64,000 nt of DNA from Mangrovimicrobium sediminis (lineage in GTDB: Bacteria > Pseudomonadota > Gammaproteobacteria > Pseudomonadales > Halieaceae). This document shows, piece by piece, positions 36,112 through 45,042 of the stretch. Positions within the stretch are counted from its first letter, which is position 1, and every line of letters begins with the position of its first letter. The notes below the pieces were generated by a model, which saw only the letters and a list, made by a program, of their open reading frames with translations, made no database searches and was not told the DNA's origin. The translations under genes were made by a program, and so were the position numbers. Where the stretch lies: NCBI RefSeq assembly GCF_004745945.1, contig NZ_SRLE01000007.1:186001-250000 (forward strand), written 5' to 3'.

Positions 36112-36605
36112 CACCGGACACGGGCAGCCTCGACCGCCTGCACGACCTCGTGCCGCCGCCCACGACCCCCTGGTGGCCGCCTGCACCGGGCTGGATGTGG
36201 CTCGCGGCGATACTCGGTGTGCTGCTCGCCTACCTGCTGCTGCGCGGCTTCCTGCACTGGCAGTCCAATCGCTACCGGCGCGAGGCGCTGGCCGCGCTGG
36301 CGCGACTGGACGCCGGTGATGACCGGGCCTTCGCGCAGGGACTGGCCAGCGTCCTCAAGCGTACCGCGCTCACCGCCTATCCCCGGGAACAGGTCGCGCC
36401 GCTGACCGGCGCCGCGTGGTTCGCCTTCCTCGACGCGGCTGCCGGCACGCGTTTCGCTGAGGGACTCGGCGCGCAACTCGAGGCCGCCATGCATGCATCC
36501 TCGGCGGCGTCCTGGGATGTGCCAGGCCGCGAGCAGGTGCTGCACGAGACACGTCGCTGGATTCGCGAGCATCGCCCGCCGCTTCCGGGAGAGCCGCGCG
36601 CATGA
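36108..36605 (+). CDS. DUF4381 small membrane protein of the Bat operon
   Basis: A 165-residue protein with a short Pro/Trp-rich N-terminus (LVPPPTTPWWPPAPGW), one membrane helix (MWLAAILGVLLAYLLLRGF) and a cytoplasmic helical domain ending PPLPGEPRA. The sequence around WWPPAPGWM matches the DUF4381 family found between the DUF58 and VWA genes in proteobacterial Bat loci. Its role is unknown. It overlaps both neighbours by 4 bases. Confidence 0.88.
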   Translation: MTPDTGSLDRLHDLVPPPTTPWWPPAPGWMWLAAILGVLLAYLLLRGFLHWQSNRYRREALAALARLDAGDDRAFAQGLASVLKRTALTAYPREQVAPLTGAAWFAFLDAAAGTRFAEGLGAQLEAAMHASSAASWDVPGREQVLHETRRWIREHRPPLPGEPRA

Positions 36606-38563
36606 GCCAGCTGGTGCTGCTGTATCCCTGGCTGCTGGCGTTGCTGCCGCTGCCCCTGCTGGTGTGGCGCTTGGTGCCGCCCTACAGCCGTCCGCGCGGC
36701 GCGCTGCTGGTACCGTTCCTGCCGCGGTTGGCCGCCCTGGTGGGCCGGCAGCCGGATGCGGGCGTGGCTGTTTCCCGGCGCGGCTGGCTCGGCGCCACGG
36801 TGCTCTGCCTGTGCTGGCTGTGTGCGCTGCTGGCGCTGGCCCGCCCGCAGGTGATCGAACCGCCGGTCAGCAAGTCGGTGCCGGTGCGCGACCTGCTGCT
36901 GGCGGTGGACCTGTCCGGCTCCATGGGCACCCGGGATTTCACCGACGCCGACGGCGCGGTGAGCGATCGCCTGACCGCAGTCAAGGAAGTGCTGGACGGT
37001 TTCCTGGCGCGGCGCGAGGGCGACCGGGTCGGGCTGATCTTCTTTGGCAGCGCCGCCTTCGTGCAGGTGCCGTTCACCGAAGACCTCGATGTTTGCCGGC
37101 AGCTGCTGGACGAGGCGCAGGTCAGGATGGCCGGTCCGCAGACCGCCTTCGGCGACGCCCTGGGCCTGGCGATCAACGTCTTCGAGCGCAGCGAGGTCGA
37201 GCAGCGCGTGCTCATCGCCCTCACCGATGGCAATGACACCAACAGCCAGGTGCCGCCGGACAAGGCGGCGCAGATCGCCCGCGACAAGGGCATCGTGATT
37301 CACACGGTGGCGGTCGGCGACCCGCGCGCGGCGGGCGAGGAAGCCCTCGACGAGGCCATGCTGCAGCGCGTGGCCACCACCACCGGCGGCAGCTTTTCCC
37401 ACGCCGGTGACCGCGCCGAGCTGGAGGCGGTCTACGCGCAACTCGATGCGCTGGAAACCCGCCAGGCGCAGTCCGTGTCGCAGCGGCCGCGGCGCGACGT
37501 GTTCTGGTGGCCGCTGGCCCTGGCGCTGTTGCTATCGATGGGCTATCTCGGCGGCGTGCTGTTGCGCGAGCAGCTCGCGAGCAGGGCGGCGCCCCCGCTC
37601 GGCAGTCTGGCCGCACTCGCCCCGGCCGGATTGGTGCTGGCACTGCAGGCGTTCCACTTCCTGCGCCCGGCCTGGTGGCTGGCGCTGCTGCCCGCGGCGC
37701 TGCTCTACCTGCTGTTGCGGCGCCGCGCGGATAGCGCCCGGGTCTGGCGCGGCCTGGTCGCGCCGCACCTGCTGGCGTACCTGTGGGCGGAGCAAGGCGC
37801 GGCCCGGTGTAGCGGTCCATTGCAGTGGGTTGCGGCGATCTGGCTGTTGGCCATCCTCGCCATTGCCGGCCCCAGTTGGCGCCACCAGCCCTCGCCCTTC
37901 GCCGAGGACACCGCGGCCCTGGCGGTTGTCATACGCGTCGCGCCGACCATGCTGACCGAGGATATCCAGCCCAGCCGCCTGGCGCGCGCCGTGCAGAAAC
38001 TCCACGACCTGTTACAGGCGCGCGGCACTGGCAGCACGGCGCTGGTCGCCTACGCCGGCTCCGCCCACCTGGTCATGCCCGCCACGCGCGACGCCGGCAT
38101 TATCGAAAACTTCGCCGCCGCGCTGACCCCCGGGATCATGCCGGTGGACGGCGATGCCGCCGCGCAGGCCCTGGCGCTGGCGCAGCAGAGCCTGGACAGC
38201 GCCGGTGGCGGCTCGATCCTGTGGATCACAGACAGCGTGGCTCCGCAGCAGTCCGCCGCGCTGGCCGACTGGCGGCGCGGCAGCCAGGCCCCGGTCAGCC
38301 TGTGGCCGCCGCTGATGCCGGGCCCGGAACTCGACGCACTGCGCAAGACCGCGGGCGCGGCGGATGTGCGCCTGCAGCGCTGGAGCGCCGACGACGCCGA
38401 CGTACAGTCGCTGGCGCGGGCCGCAAGGTTTGCCGACGCCGCGGCGACCGGGGAGGGTGCGCGCTGGGCCGACGCTGGCTACTGGCTCACGCCGCTGATC
38501 GCATTGCTGGTGCTGGCATTGTTTCGTCGCGGCGCGATGGTGCCGCGCGGGAGCGGTGCATGA
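36602..38563 (+). CDS. Fused BatA-BatB von Willebrand factor A membrane protein
   Basis: A 653-residue protein with the Bat layout repeated. The first half has two N-terminal helices, a VWA domain (about 95-280) with intact MIDAS D103-x-S105-x-S107 (DLSGSM) and TDGNDTNS, and a helix near 300-318. The second half repeats the pattern: helices near 335-375 and 405-425, a VWA-like domain from about 440, then a last helix near 630-650. In the second domain the MIDAS box reads VIRVAPTM (Arg445, Ala447, Thr449), so metal binding there is lost. Pseudomonas and Bacteroides encode BatA and BatB separately. The frame runs through without a break, so the join is real unless there is a sequencing error. 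Confidence 0.88.
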   Translation: MSQLVLLYPWLLALLPLPLLVWRLVPPYSRPRGALLVPFLPRLAALVGRQPDAGVAVSRRGWLGATVLCLCWLCALLALARPQVIEPPVSKSVPVRDLLLAVDLSGSMGTRDFTDADGAVSDRLTAVKEVLDGFLARREGDRVGLIFFGSAAFVQVPFTEDLDVCRQLLDEAQVRMAGPQTAFGDALGLAINVFERSEVEQRVLIALTDGNDTNSQVPPDKAAQIARDKGIVIHTVAVGDPRAAGEEALDEAMLQRVATTTGGSFSHAGDRAELEAVYAQLDALETRQAQSVSQRPRRDVFWWPLALALLLSMGYLGGVLLREQLASRAAPPLGSLAALAPAGLVLALQAFHFLRPAWWLALLPAALLYLLLRRRADSARVWRGLVAPHLLAYLWAEQGAARCSGPLQWVAAIWLLAILAIAGPSWRHQPSPFAEDTAALAVVIRVAPTMLTEDIQPSRLARAVQKLHDLLQARGTGSTALVAYAGSAHLVMPATRDAGIIENFAAALTPGIMPVDGDAAAQALALAQQSLDSAGGGSILWITDSVAPQQSAALADWRRGSQAPVSLWPPLMPGPELDALRKTAGAADVRLQRWSADDADVQSLARAARFADAAATGEGARWADAGYWLTPLIALLVLALFRRGAMVPRGSGA

Positions 38564-39192
38564 GCTCGCGCTTAGCCGCGGTGTTCGCGCTGGCCTGCGC
38601 TATCCCGCTGCTGTGGGGCAGCTGGCGCGACCCCGGCTTCTGGCGCAGCGCGGAACAGCGCGGCGACCGCCTGCTGGCCGCCGGCGAGTACGCGGCTGCG
38701 GCGGCGACCTATGAGGACCCGTGGCGAATCGGCATGGCGCAATACCGCAACGGTGATTTCGAGGAGGCGGCCCACACCTTCGCCCGGGTGCCGGGTGCCA
38801 GCGGCGCCTACAACCAGGGCAACGCCTGGCTGATGCGCGGCGATTACGACGCGGCCATCGCCAGCTACGAGCGCGCGCTGGCCGCTCGCCCGGACTGGCC
38901 GCTCGCCCGGGACAATCGCGCACTGGCGGAACTGCGCAAACAGCGCCTGGAGGACGCCGGCAACGACCGCGCGCAGGACGACAACGCCACCTTCAAGCCG
39001 GACGAGATTCGCTTCGACAACAAGGCCGGTAACAGCGATGGCAAGCCGGTCGAACTCAACGACGCGAGCCTGTCGGATGCGGCCCTGCGCGCGACCTGGC
39101 TGCGCCGCGTGCAGACCACGCCCGCGGATTTCCTGCGCGTAAAGTTTGCCTATCAGGCGGCGCAGGCCACGCAAGGGGAGCCCGCGCCATGA
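38560..39192 (+). CDS. TPR protein of the Bat operon (BatC-like)
   Basis: A 210-residue protein: an N-terminal signal anchor, then tetratricopeptide repeats from about residue 30 (GDRLLAAGEYAAAAATYEDPWRIGMAQYRNGDFEEAAHTFARV, then NAWLMRGDYDAAIASYERALAARPDWPLARDNRALAELRK). The C-terminal third is acidic and ends in a conserved LRATWLRRVQTTPADFLRVKFAYQ helix typical of BatB/BatC partners. It may scaffold the VWA proteins in the periplasm. The ATG overlaps the preceding stop; the longer upstream frame is a shadow of the VWA gene. Confidence 0.88.
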   Translation: MSSRLAAVFALACAIPLLWGSWRDPGFWRSAEQRGDRLLAAGEYAAAAATYEDPWRIGMAQYRNGDFEEAAHTFARVPGASGAYNQGNAWLMRGDYDAAIASYERALAARPDWPLARDNRALAELRKQRLEDAGNDRAQDDNATFKPDEIRFDNKAGNSDGKPVELNDASLSDAALRATWLRRVQTTPADFLRVKFAYQAAQATQGEPAP

Positions 39193-40241
39193 TTTGCCGC
39201 ACCAGGAGGTGCCGCGCCGCGCTGCGGGCACGGCTGGTTGTGTTGCTGGCAGCACTGTGCGCGCCGGTCCTCGCCCAGGCCCCGCAGGTGCGCAGCAGCC
39301 TGCAGGCGCCGGACACATTGTGGGTGGGGCAGGGTGTGGTCGTCGTCGTAGAACTGCTGGCGCCGGGCTACTTTGACAGCGCGGCCAGCTTTGCCCTGCC
39401 CGACCCGGCGGGGGTGCTGCTGATGCCGCCTGCGGGGCACCCGCTGGTGGGCAGCGAGACCATCGACGGCATCGACTACACGGTGCAGCGCCACGAGCTG
39501 CGCGCCTGGCCCATGCGCGCCGGCGAGCAGAGCGTGCCGGCCATCACGGTGCGCTTCGGTTTCAAGCACAACCCGATGGATACGGACGCCGAGAACGCCG
39601 AGCTGAGCACTGCGCCGCTGCCGCTGCAGGTACAGTCGCCTCCCGGCGCGCAGGACCTGGGTACGGTGCTCAGCGCGCGCGACCTGCAGTTGGAAGAACA
39701 CTGGGAGCCGCAACCCGACGACGCCGAGGTGCTCGCCGGCAGTGCGTTCACGCGCACGGTGACCTTCACCGCGCCGGACCTGCCGGGCATGCTGTTTCCG
39801 CCGTTTCCGGCGGCGCGGGTGGACGGCCTGGGTATCTACAGCAAGCAGGAAGTGCTGGACAGCGAACACCGGGGGGAACTGCAGGGCCAGCGCCGCGACA
39901 CCATCACTTACGTGATGCAGCGCCCCGGCGACTACCGCCTGCCGCCGGTACAGTTGCACTGGTTCGACCTGGATGCCGGGACCCTGCGCAGCGCGACGCT
40001 GCCGGGGCAGGTGTTTCGGGTGGTCGCCAATCCGGCGCTGGCGGCGGGCGAGTCACAGGCGCAGCGCACCGAACTCCCGCTGCGCGTCTACGGACTCGCC
40101 GCGCTGCTCCTGGTACTGCTTGCTGCAGCCGGCTGGCGCCTGTCGCGGAGCCCCCTGTGGATGGGCCGGCTGGCCCGGTGTATCGCACCGTTGCGACCGC
40201 GCCACCTGCGGCCGCTGTACCCGTCCTCCCGGCGTCGCTAG
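39189..40241 (+). CDS. BatD-like protein, last gene of the MoxR/Bat operon
   Basis: A 350-residue protein with a signal peptide (residues 1-30, cleavage after LAQA), an extracytoplasmic beta-sandwich region and one C-terminal membrane helix (YGLAALLLVLLAAAGWRL) followed by a basic tail rich in Arg and Pro. The order of segments, including TVTFTAPDLPGMLFPPFP and YVMQRPGDYRLPPVQLHWFD, fits the BatD 'oxygen tolerance' family. It completes moxR-DUF58-DUF4381-batAB-batC-batD. It overlaps the TPR gene by ATGA. Confidence 0.87.
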   Translation: MICRTRRCRAALRARLVVLLAALCAPVLAQAPQVRSSLQAPDTLWVGQGVVVVVELLAPGYFDSAASFALPDPAGVLLMPPAGHPLVGSETIDGIDYTVQRHELRAWPMRAGEQSVPAITVRFGFKHNPMDTDAENAELSTAPLPLQVQSPPGAQDLGTVLSARDLQLEEHWEPQPDDAEVLAGSAFTRTVTFTAPDLPGMLFPPFPAARVDGLGIYSKQEVLDSEHRGELQGQRRDTITYVMQRPGDYRLPPVQLHWFDLDAGTLRSATLPGQVFRVVANPALAAGESQAQRTELPLRVYGLAALLLVLLAAAGWRLSRSPLWMGRLARCIAPLRPRHLRPLYPSSRRR

Positions 40242-40295
40242 CCGAGGCTACTGCTCGTTGCAGGGCACCGCGGCTGCGCTATCGCGCATTTAAGG

Positions 40296-41054
40296 CTATT
40301 GCGCGTTAAAGGAAAGCCCCGTCACACCCGCGCTGTCATCGCCCATCAGGAACAAGTAGACCGGCATGATCGCCTCCGGGGAGGGGTTGTCGGTGGGCCG
40401 CTCCGCCGGGTAGGCGGTGCGCCGCATGGTGGTATTGGTGGCCCCGGGGTTGATGCAGTTGACGCGGATACTGCTGGTGTTCTCCAGCTCCGAGGCGAGC
40501 ACCTGCATCATGCCCTCGGTGGCGAATTTGGACACCGCATAGGCGCCCCAGTAGGCCTTGCCGACCCGGCCCACGCCGGAGGAGGTGAAGATCACGGATG
40601 CGGCGGGCGCTGCCTCCAGCAGCGGCAGCAACTGGCGGGTGAGCAGGAAGCCGGCGTTGACGTTGACCTGCATCACCTGCTGCCAGGTGTCCCAGCTGGC
40701 CTGGGCCATGGGCTTGCGCTCGCCGAGCAGGCTGGCGTTATGCAGCACGCCGTCGAGGTGGCCGAACTCGCCGGCCAGGCTCTGCGCCAGCTGGGTCGCC
40801 TGTTCCTCGCCGAGGGTGGCCAGGTCCAGCGGGATCAGTGCGGGTTTCGCGCCGCCCGCGGCCTCGATGGCGTCGTAGACCGCCTCCAGTTTCGATTCGG
40901 TGCGTCCCAGCAACAGCACGGTGGCGCCGTGGGCGGCGTAGGCCAGGGCGGCGGCGCGGCCGATGCCGTCACCGGCGCCGGTGACCAGCACGGTCTTGCC
41001 GCGCAGCAGTTGCGGGTCGGGGCGGTAGCCTGCGGGGGCCTGGGCGATCTGCAT
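40296..41054 (-). CDS. yciK: Short-chain dehydrogenase/reductase YciK
   Basis: A 252-residue classical SDR with TGAGDGIGRAAA for NAD(P) binding, NNAG-like HNASLLG, catalytic Ser in FTSSGVGR and YAVSKFA (Tyr and Lys). The length and the motifs DGVLHNASLLG and RVNCINPGATNTTMR match YciK. The substrate is unknown. In P. aeruginosa the homologue follows mupP and ubiG exactly as here. The ATG at 41052-41054 is preceded by CGGAG; the longer open frame is spurious. Confidence 0.92.
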   Translation of the reverse strand: MQIAQAPAGYRPDPQLLRGKTVLVTGAGDGIGRAAALAYAAHGATVLLLGRTESKLEAVYDAIEAAGGAKPALIPLDLATLGEEQATQLAQSLAGEFGHLDGVLHNASLLGERKPMAQASWDTWQQVMQVNVNAGFLLTRQLLPLLEAAPAASVIFTSSGVGRVGKAYWGAYAVSKFATEGMMQVLASELENTSSIRVNCINPGATNTTMRRTAYPAERPTDNPSPEAIMPVYLFLMGDDSAGVTGLSFNAQ

Positions 41055-41070
41055 GGGGAAACTCCGTGAA

Positions 41071-41748
41071 TCAGCAATCGAGCAGGAGCGCGGCGAGGTC
41101 GGTACTGTGTTCGACCAGGGCGTCCGCACCCCAGCTGTGGGGGTCGTCGTGGGGTTCGATATAACCGTAAGCGGCGGCGATGGTAAACATACCGGCGCGC
41201 CGTCCCGCCTCGATGTCGCGCAGGTGGTCGCCGACGTAAATCGCCTCGTGGGGGGCGCAGCCCAGGTCGCGGCAATTGCGGTACAGGGATTCCGGGTGCG
41301 GCTTGCGCTCGCGCACGTCGTCGGGGCACACCAGGCTGGGGCAGGGCGGCAGGTCGATGCGCTGCAACAGCGGTTCGGCATAGGCGCGCGGCTTGTTGGT
41401 GGACACGCCCCAGGCGATGCCGCGTTCGGCGAGTGCCGCCAGCAGGTCCAGCAGCCCGGGATAGGGTCGGGCGGCGCTGCCCAGCACCTCGCCGTACAAC
41501 TCGAGCAGGCGCAGGCGCTTGCCCTCGAATTCCGGGGCGCTCTCCTCGATACCCAGTCCCAGCGCCACCAGCGCGCGGGCGCCGTTGGAGACCGAGGCGC
41601 GAATGCGCTGCGGGTCCATGGCGTCCATGCCGTGCTCTGCGCGCAGGGCCTGTACCACGCCGACGAATTCCTCGGCGGTATCTACCAGGGTGCCGTCGAG
41701 GTCGAATAACACGGCTTTGAGCGGCGAGCGCCGCGCGGCGCTGTTCAT
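41071..41748 (-). CDS. mupP: N-acetylmuramic acid 6-phosphate phosphatase MupP (HAD family)
   Basis: A 225-residue HAD phosphatase. Motif I is [10 protein letters not shown] near residue 15, motif II the STNKP segment, and motifs III/IV the KPHPESLY and [17 protein letters not shown] segments. By sequence alone it could be phosphoglycolate phosphatase (Gph). The gene order yciK-mupP-ubiG-mtaD next to gyrA is that of P. aeruginosa, where this gene (PA3172) was shown to be MupP. MupP dephosphorylates MurNAc-6P in the anabolic recycling route with AmgK and MurU. It overlaps ubiG by ATGA. Confidence 0.85.
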   Translation of the reverse strand: MNSAARRSPLKAVLFDLDGTLVDTAEEFVGVVQALRAEHGMDAMDPQRIRASVSNGARALVALGLGIEESAPEFEGKRLRLLELYGEVLGSAARPYPGLLDLLAALAERGIAWGVSTNKPRAYAEPLLQRIDLPPCPSLVCPDDVRERKPHPESLYRNCRDLGCAPHEAIYVGDHLRDIEAGRRAGMFTIAAAYGYIEPHDDPHSWGADALVEHSTDLAALLLDC

Positions 41749-42455
41749 GCCGGCTTCACCGCGTGCACCAGGTAGTTCACGCTGACGTCGCGCGGGTCCA
41801 GGCGATAGGTTTTGGTGAGTGGGTTGTAGGTCATGCCGGTCATGTCCTGCAGCTGCAGGCCGGCATCGCGCAGCCAGCCGGCCAGCTCCGAGGGCTTGAT
41901 GAACTTGTCGTATTCATGGGTGCCCGCGGGCAGCAGGCGCAGCAGGTGCTCGGCGCCGACGATGGCGAACAGGAAGGCCTTGGGGTTGCGGTTGATGGTC
42001 GAGAAATACAGGTTGCCGCCGGGCCTGGCCATGGCGGCGCAGGCGGCCACCACGGCGCCCGGGTCGGGCACGTGCTCGAGCATCTCCAGGCAGCACACCA
42101 CGTCGTACTCGCCGGCGCGCTCCGCGGCCAGCGCCTCGGCGGTGGACTGCAGGTACTCCACCTCGACGCCGGACTCCAGCTGGTGCAGCTTCGCCACCGA
42201 CAGCGGCGCCTCACCCATGTCGATGCCGGTGACCTCGGCGCCGCGCTGGGCCATGGACTCGGCGAGAATGCCGCCGCCGCAGCCGACGTCTACCAGCCGC
42301 CTGCCGGCCACCGGCGAGTGGCGGTCGATGTAGTTCGCGCGCAGCGGGTTGATGTCGTGCAGCGGCTTGAACTCGCTGTTGCGATCCCACCAGCGCGAGG
42401 CCAGGGCTTCGAATTTGGCGATCTCCGCCGGGTCGACGTTGTGTTCGGTACTCAT
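41745..42455 (-). CDS. ubiG: Ubiquinone biosynthesis O-methyltransferase
   Basis: A 236-residue SAM-dependent methyltransferase that carries out both O-methylations in ubiquinone synthesis. The start [19 protein letters not shown] is typical. Motif I is [16 protein letters not shown], followed by [26 protein letters not shown] and [16 protein letters not shown]. The C-terminal [10 protein letters not shown] is the UbiG end. It lies in the minus-strand operon mtaD-ubiG-mupP-yciK, 4 bp after mtaD. Confidence 0.96.
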   Translation of the reverse strand: MSTEHNVDPAEIAKFEALASRWWDRNSEFKPLHDINPLRANYIDRHSPVAGRRLVDVGCGGGILAESMAQRGAEVTGIDMGEAPLSVAKLHQLESGVEVEYLQSTAEALAAERAGEYDVVCCLEMLEHVPDPGAVVAACAAMARPGGNLYFSTINRNPKAFLFAIVGAEHLLRLLPAGTHEYDKFIKPSELAGWLRDAGLQLQDMTGMTYNPLTKTYRLDPRDVSVNYLVHAVKPA

Positions 42456-42459
42456 GGGG

Positions 42460-43779
42460 TTACTTGCCTTCGATGATGCGTCTGCGCCAGGCCTGTGCCC
42501 GCGCCAGGATGTCGTCCAGGTCCACCTGCAGCAGGCGGCGCTGTGCCAGCAGTGGTTTGCCGGCGACCCAGGCGTGGCTCACCTGGCTGCCGTTGCAGGC
42601 GTAAACCAGCTGCGAGGGGACGTTGTACAGCGGCTGGCATTCCGGGCCTGAGAGGTCGACGGCGATGACATCCGCGAGTTTGCCCGGCTCCAGGCTGCCG
42701 ATGGCGTCTTCCATGCCCAGGGCGCGGGCGCCGCCCATGGTTGCCATATACAGCACGTCGCTGGCGGGCAGGGCGCTGGCGTCCTCGCTGCGCAGCTTGC
42801 CGAGCAGCGCCGCGCTGTGCATTTCGCCGAACAGGTTGAGGTCGTTGTTACTGGCGGCGCCGTCGGTACCCAGCGCCACGTTCACGCCCTTGCCGCGCAG
42901 GCGCCCGACCGGGCAGGCGCCGGAGGCCAGTTTCATGTTCGACTGCGGGCAGTGCACCACGTGGCTGCCGGTGGCGGCGAGCAGGGCGATGTCCTGTTCG
43001 CCGAGGTCGGTCATGTGCACGCACTGGGTGCGTGGGCCGAGCAACCCGACGGCGTTGAGGGTATCGATCGGCCGTTCGCCGTGCGCCTCCACGTGGCTGA
43101 GCACTTCGCCGCGGGTCTCGTGCAGGTGGATCTGTACCGCCACGTCCAGCTCCGCGGCGAGGGTGGCGACCTTCTCCAGGTTGGCGCGGGAGACGGTGTA
43201 CGGCGCGTGCGGGCCGAAGGCGACACTCAGCAGTTCGCGGTGCTTGAGGTCGTCGCGCAGGCGCAGGCCCTTGTTGATGTAGTCGTCGGGTCCGCTGCCC
43301 CAGGCGGTGGGAAAATCAAATACGGGGAAGGCCAGTTGGCAGCGCAGTCCGGCCTGCTGCGCGGCCTGGGCCGCCGCCTCGGGGAAGAAGTACATGTCGC
43401 TGAAGGTGGTGTTGCCGGCGCGCAGCATCTCGGCGCAGGCCAGGGCGGTGCCGTCGCGCACGAAATCGGCGCTCACATGGCGCCCCTCGGCCGGCCAGAT
43501 GTGGTCCTCCAGCCAGGGCATCAGCGGCAGGTCGTCAGCGTAGCCGCGTAGCAGCGACATGGCGGCGTGGCCGTGCAGGTTGACCAGGCCCGGCAGCAGG
43601 GCGTGGCCGGCGAGGTCCAGCTCCTGCCCGGCGCTGTACTCCAGCGCCTGCGCGCGCGGCAAGACCGCCTCGAGGCGCCCGCCGTTGACCACCAGGGAGT
43701 GGTCCTCCAGCACCACGCCACGCGGCACGACGGGCACGACCCAACTGGCGTGGATCACGGTATCGACTGTGGCGGACAT
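42460..43779 (-). CDS. mtaD: TRZ/ATZ-family amidohydrolase, MTA/SAH deaminase-like
   Basis: A 439-residue metal-dependent hydrolase. The metal ligands appear in NLHGHAAM (residues about 67-74), IHLHETRGE (His), CVHMTDLGE and [14 protein letters not shown] (Asp). This matches the deaminase for 5'-methylthioadenosine and S-adenosylhomocysteine, as in the P. aeruginosa homologue at the same place. It would convert MTA to methylthioinosine, which is then phosphorolysed. It is the first gene of a four-gene minus-strand operon divergent from gyrA across the fibre-like genes. Confidence 0.9.
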   Translation of the reverse strand: MSATVDTVIHASWVVPVVPRGVVLEDHSLVVNGGRLEAVLPRAQALEYSAGQELDLAGHALLPGLVNLHGHAAMSLLRGYADDLPLMPWLEDHIWPAEGRHVSADFVRDGTALACAEMLRAGNTTFSDMYFFPEAAAQAAQQAGLRCQLAFPVFDFPTAWGSGPDDYINKGLRLRDDLKHRELLSVAFGPHAPYTVSRANLEKVATLAAELDVAVQIHLHETRGEVLSHVEAHGERPIDTLNAVGLLGPRTQCVHMTDLGEQDIALLAATGSHVVHCPQSNMKLASGACPVGRLRGKGVNVALGTDGAASNNDLNLFGEMHSAALLGKLRSEDASALPASDVLYMATMGGARALGMEDAIGSLEPGKLADVIAVDLSGPECQPLYNVPSQLVYACNGSQVSHAWVAGKPLLAQRRLLQVDLDDILARAQAWRRRIIEGK

Positions 43780-43811
43780 CGGCTGGCGGCTCTCCGGTAC
43801 AAATGCAACGA

Positions 43812-43839
43812 GCCCCCGTCGCAGTGCAGCGGCGGGGGC
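43812..43839 (-). terminator. Hairpin between the fibre-like gene and mtaD
   Basis: An 11-bp stem with one T-G pair (43812-43822 with 43829-43839) and a 6-base loop, just after the stop at 43873 on the minus strand and before the mtaD start. The T-content after it is modest (TCGTTGCATTT). Confidence 0.5.
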
Positions 43840-43872
43840 CCGCAGTATACCGTTAATCGCCGGCGAAGGCGC

Positions 43873-45039
43873 TCAGCGCGCGCCCCGGCGCCCCCTGCGG
43901 CGCAGTGCACCGCTGCCCAGCAGCGACAGGGCGAGGGACAGCAGGGCGTAGCCCACGGGTGTGCCGGCGGGAATCGCCAGCGCGGCTTCGCTCATGGCCA
44001 CCGCCACCGGATCGTGGATTTCGCCGTCCGCCGGGTCGGTGTCCAGCGGGCCGTTGTCGACCAGCGTGTAGCGAACTTTCGAACCGCTGACCCGGGCGCC
44101 CGGGATCGGTGTCCAGTTGCCCTCCACGACCTTGTAGGCGACCGCCAGGCCGGGGAATGCCTCGCCGAAATCGAGTTCCACCTCGACGCTTTCGCCGGGG
44201 GCGCAGCCGGTCAGGGTGAAGTCGATCTCGCGGCTGGAGACGTAGGGCAGCGGCCGGTTCTCCTCGGTGGTGGGCGAGGGTGCGAGACTGGCGACCGAGC
44301 AGGTCGAGGACTCCGTCGCCGGCACCACGTCCACCGCCACGCCGCCGCGGCGCCGGTGGGTGTCGGCCAGCGGGTGATCGTCGTCGATGTTCGGCGTGCC
44401 GTCACCGTCCGCATCACCGGTTTCCAGGGCAGTCACGCGTTCGCGCAGCAGCGCCAGCAGGGCCTGCAGCTGGTCCAGTTGCGCGCGGCGCTCCTGCAGC
44501 AGGGAGAAGTCCTGCATGGCGCCGACAGTGAGCACGTCGCTCGCCTCCTCGGGGGTGGCCACATGGATGACCCGGCGCTGCAGCGAATCGCTGCCCACCG
44601 AGATCTGGCCGCTCTCGGTAGCGCTGTAGCTGCTGTAGCGGCCGAGGGCGGCACCGCCGGAGGCCCCGGGGCGCAGGTGCAGCGCGTGGTTGCCGTAGGT
44701 GTCCACGGCGATGGAAAAATGGTTGTTGCCGCCGTTGGCCGTGTCATTGGCGACGAGGTACCAGCGTTTGCCGATGCTGCCGGTGGTCGCGCTGTTGACG
44801 AATGCCGCCCGCGTGTTGTTTTCCTGCAGGCGCAGCTCGGCGTCGGCGAAGGTTTCTCCAGGGCTTTCGCAATCGACACCGACGCAGGCGCTGCCGGTGA
44901 CGATGATGTCGTCAGCTACTTCTACGGCGGCATTGGCGCTCGCCGCGGCCAGCGTCAGGCCCAGGCTTACGCACAGGGCGGACAGCGGGGCGACAGGGGT
45001 CCCGGGCCGTATTGGACGGCGTTGCATGATGACTGGCAC
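43873..45039 (-). CDS. Exported fibre-like protein with choice-of-anchor U domain and sorting tail
   Basis: A 388-residue protein. After the signal peptide (ends ASANA near residue 37) comes a domain beginning ADDIIVTGSACVGVDC. It shares its layout with the gene directly upstream: an ENNTRAAF/RWYLVANDTANGG type block, then RRVIHVATPEEASDVLTVGAMQ. A short coiled coil (LQERRAQLDQLQALLALLRERVTALE), a Ca2+-like DADGDGTPNIDDDHP loop and a choice-of-anchor U-type domain (VRYTLVDNGPLDTDPADGEIHDP) follow. The C-terminus has an IPAGTPVG motif, a hydrophobic helix and the basic end RRRGRRGAR. The N-terminal block recalls trimeric phage-tail or collagen-like surface fibres. The start is GTG 45039 with GGGGA upstream; ATG 45027 is possible. 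Confidence 0.75.
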   Translation of the reverse strand: MPVIMQRRPIRPGTPVAPLSALCVSLGLTLAAASANAAVEVADDIIVTGSACVGVDCESPGETFADAELRLQENNTRAAFVNSATTGSIGKRWYLVANDTANGGNNHFSIAVDTYGNHALHLRPGASGGAALGRYSSYSATESGQISVGSDSLQRRVIHVATPEEASDVLTVGAMQDFSLLQERRAQLDQLQALLALLRERVTALETGDADGDGTPNIDDDHPLADTHRRRGGVAVDVVPATESSTCSVASLAPSPTTEENRPLPYVSSREIDFTLTGCAPGESVEVELDFGEAFPGLAVAYKVVEGNWTPIPGARVSGSKVRYTLVDNGPLDTDPADGEIHDPVAVAMSEAALAIPAGTPVGYALLSLALSLLGSGALRRRGRRGAR

Positions 45040-45042
45040 GGT

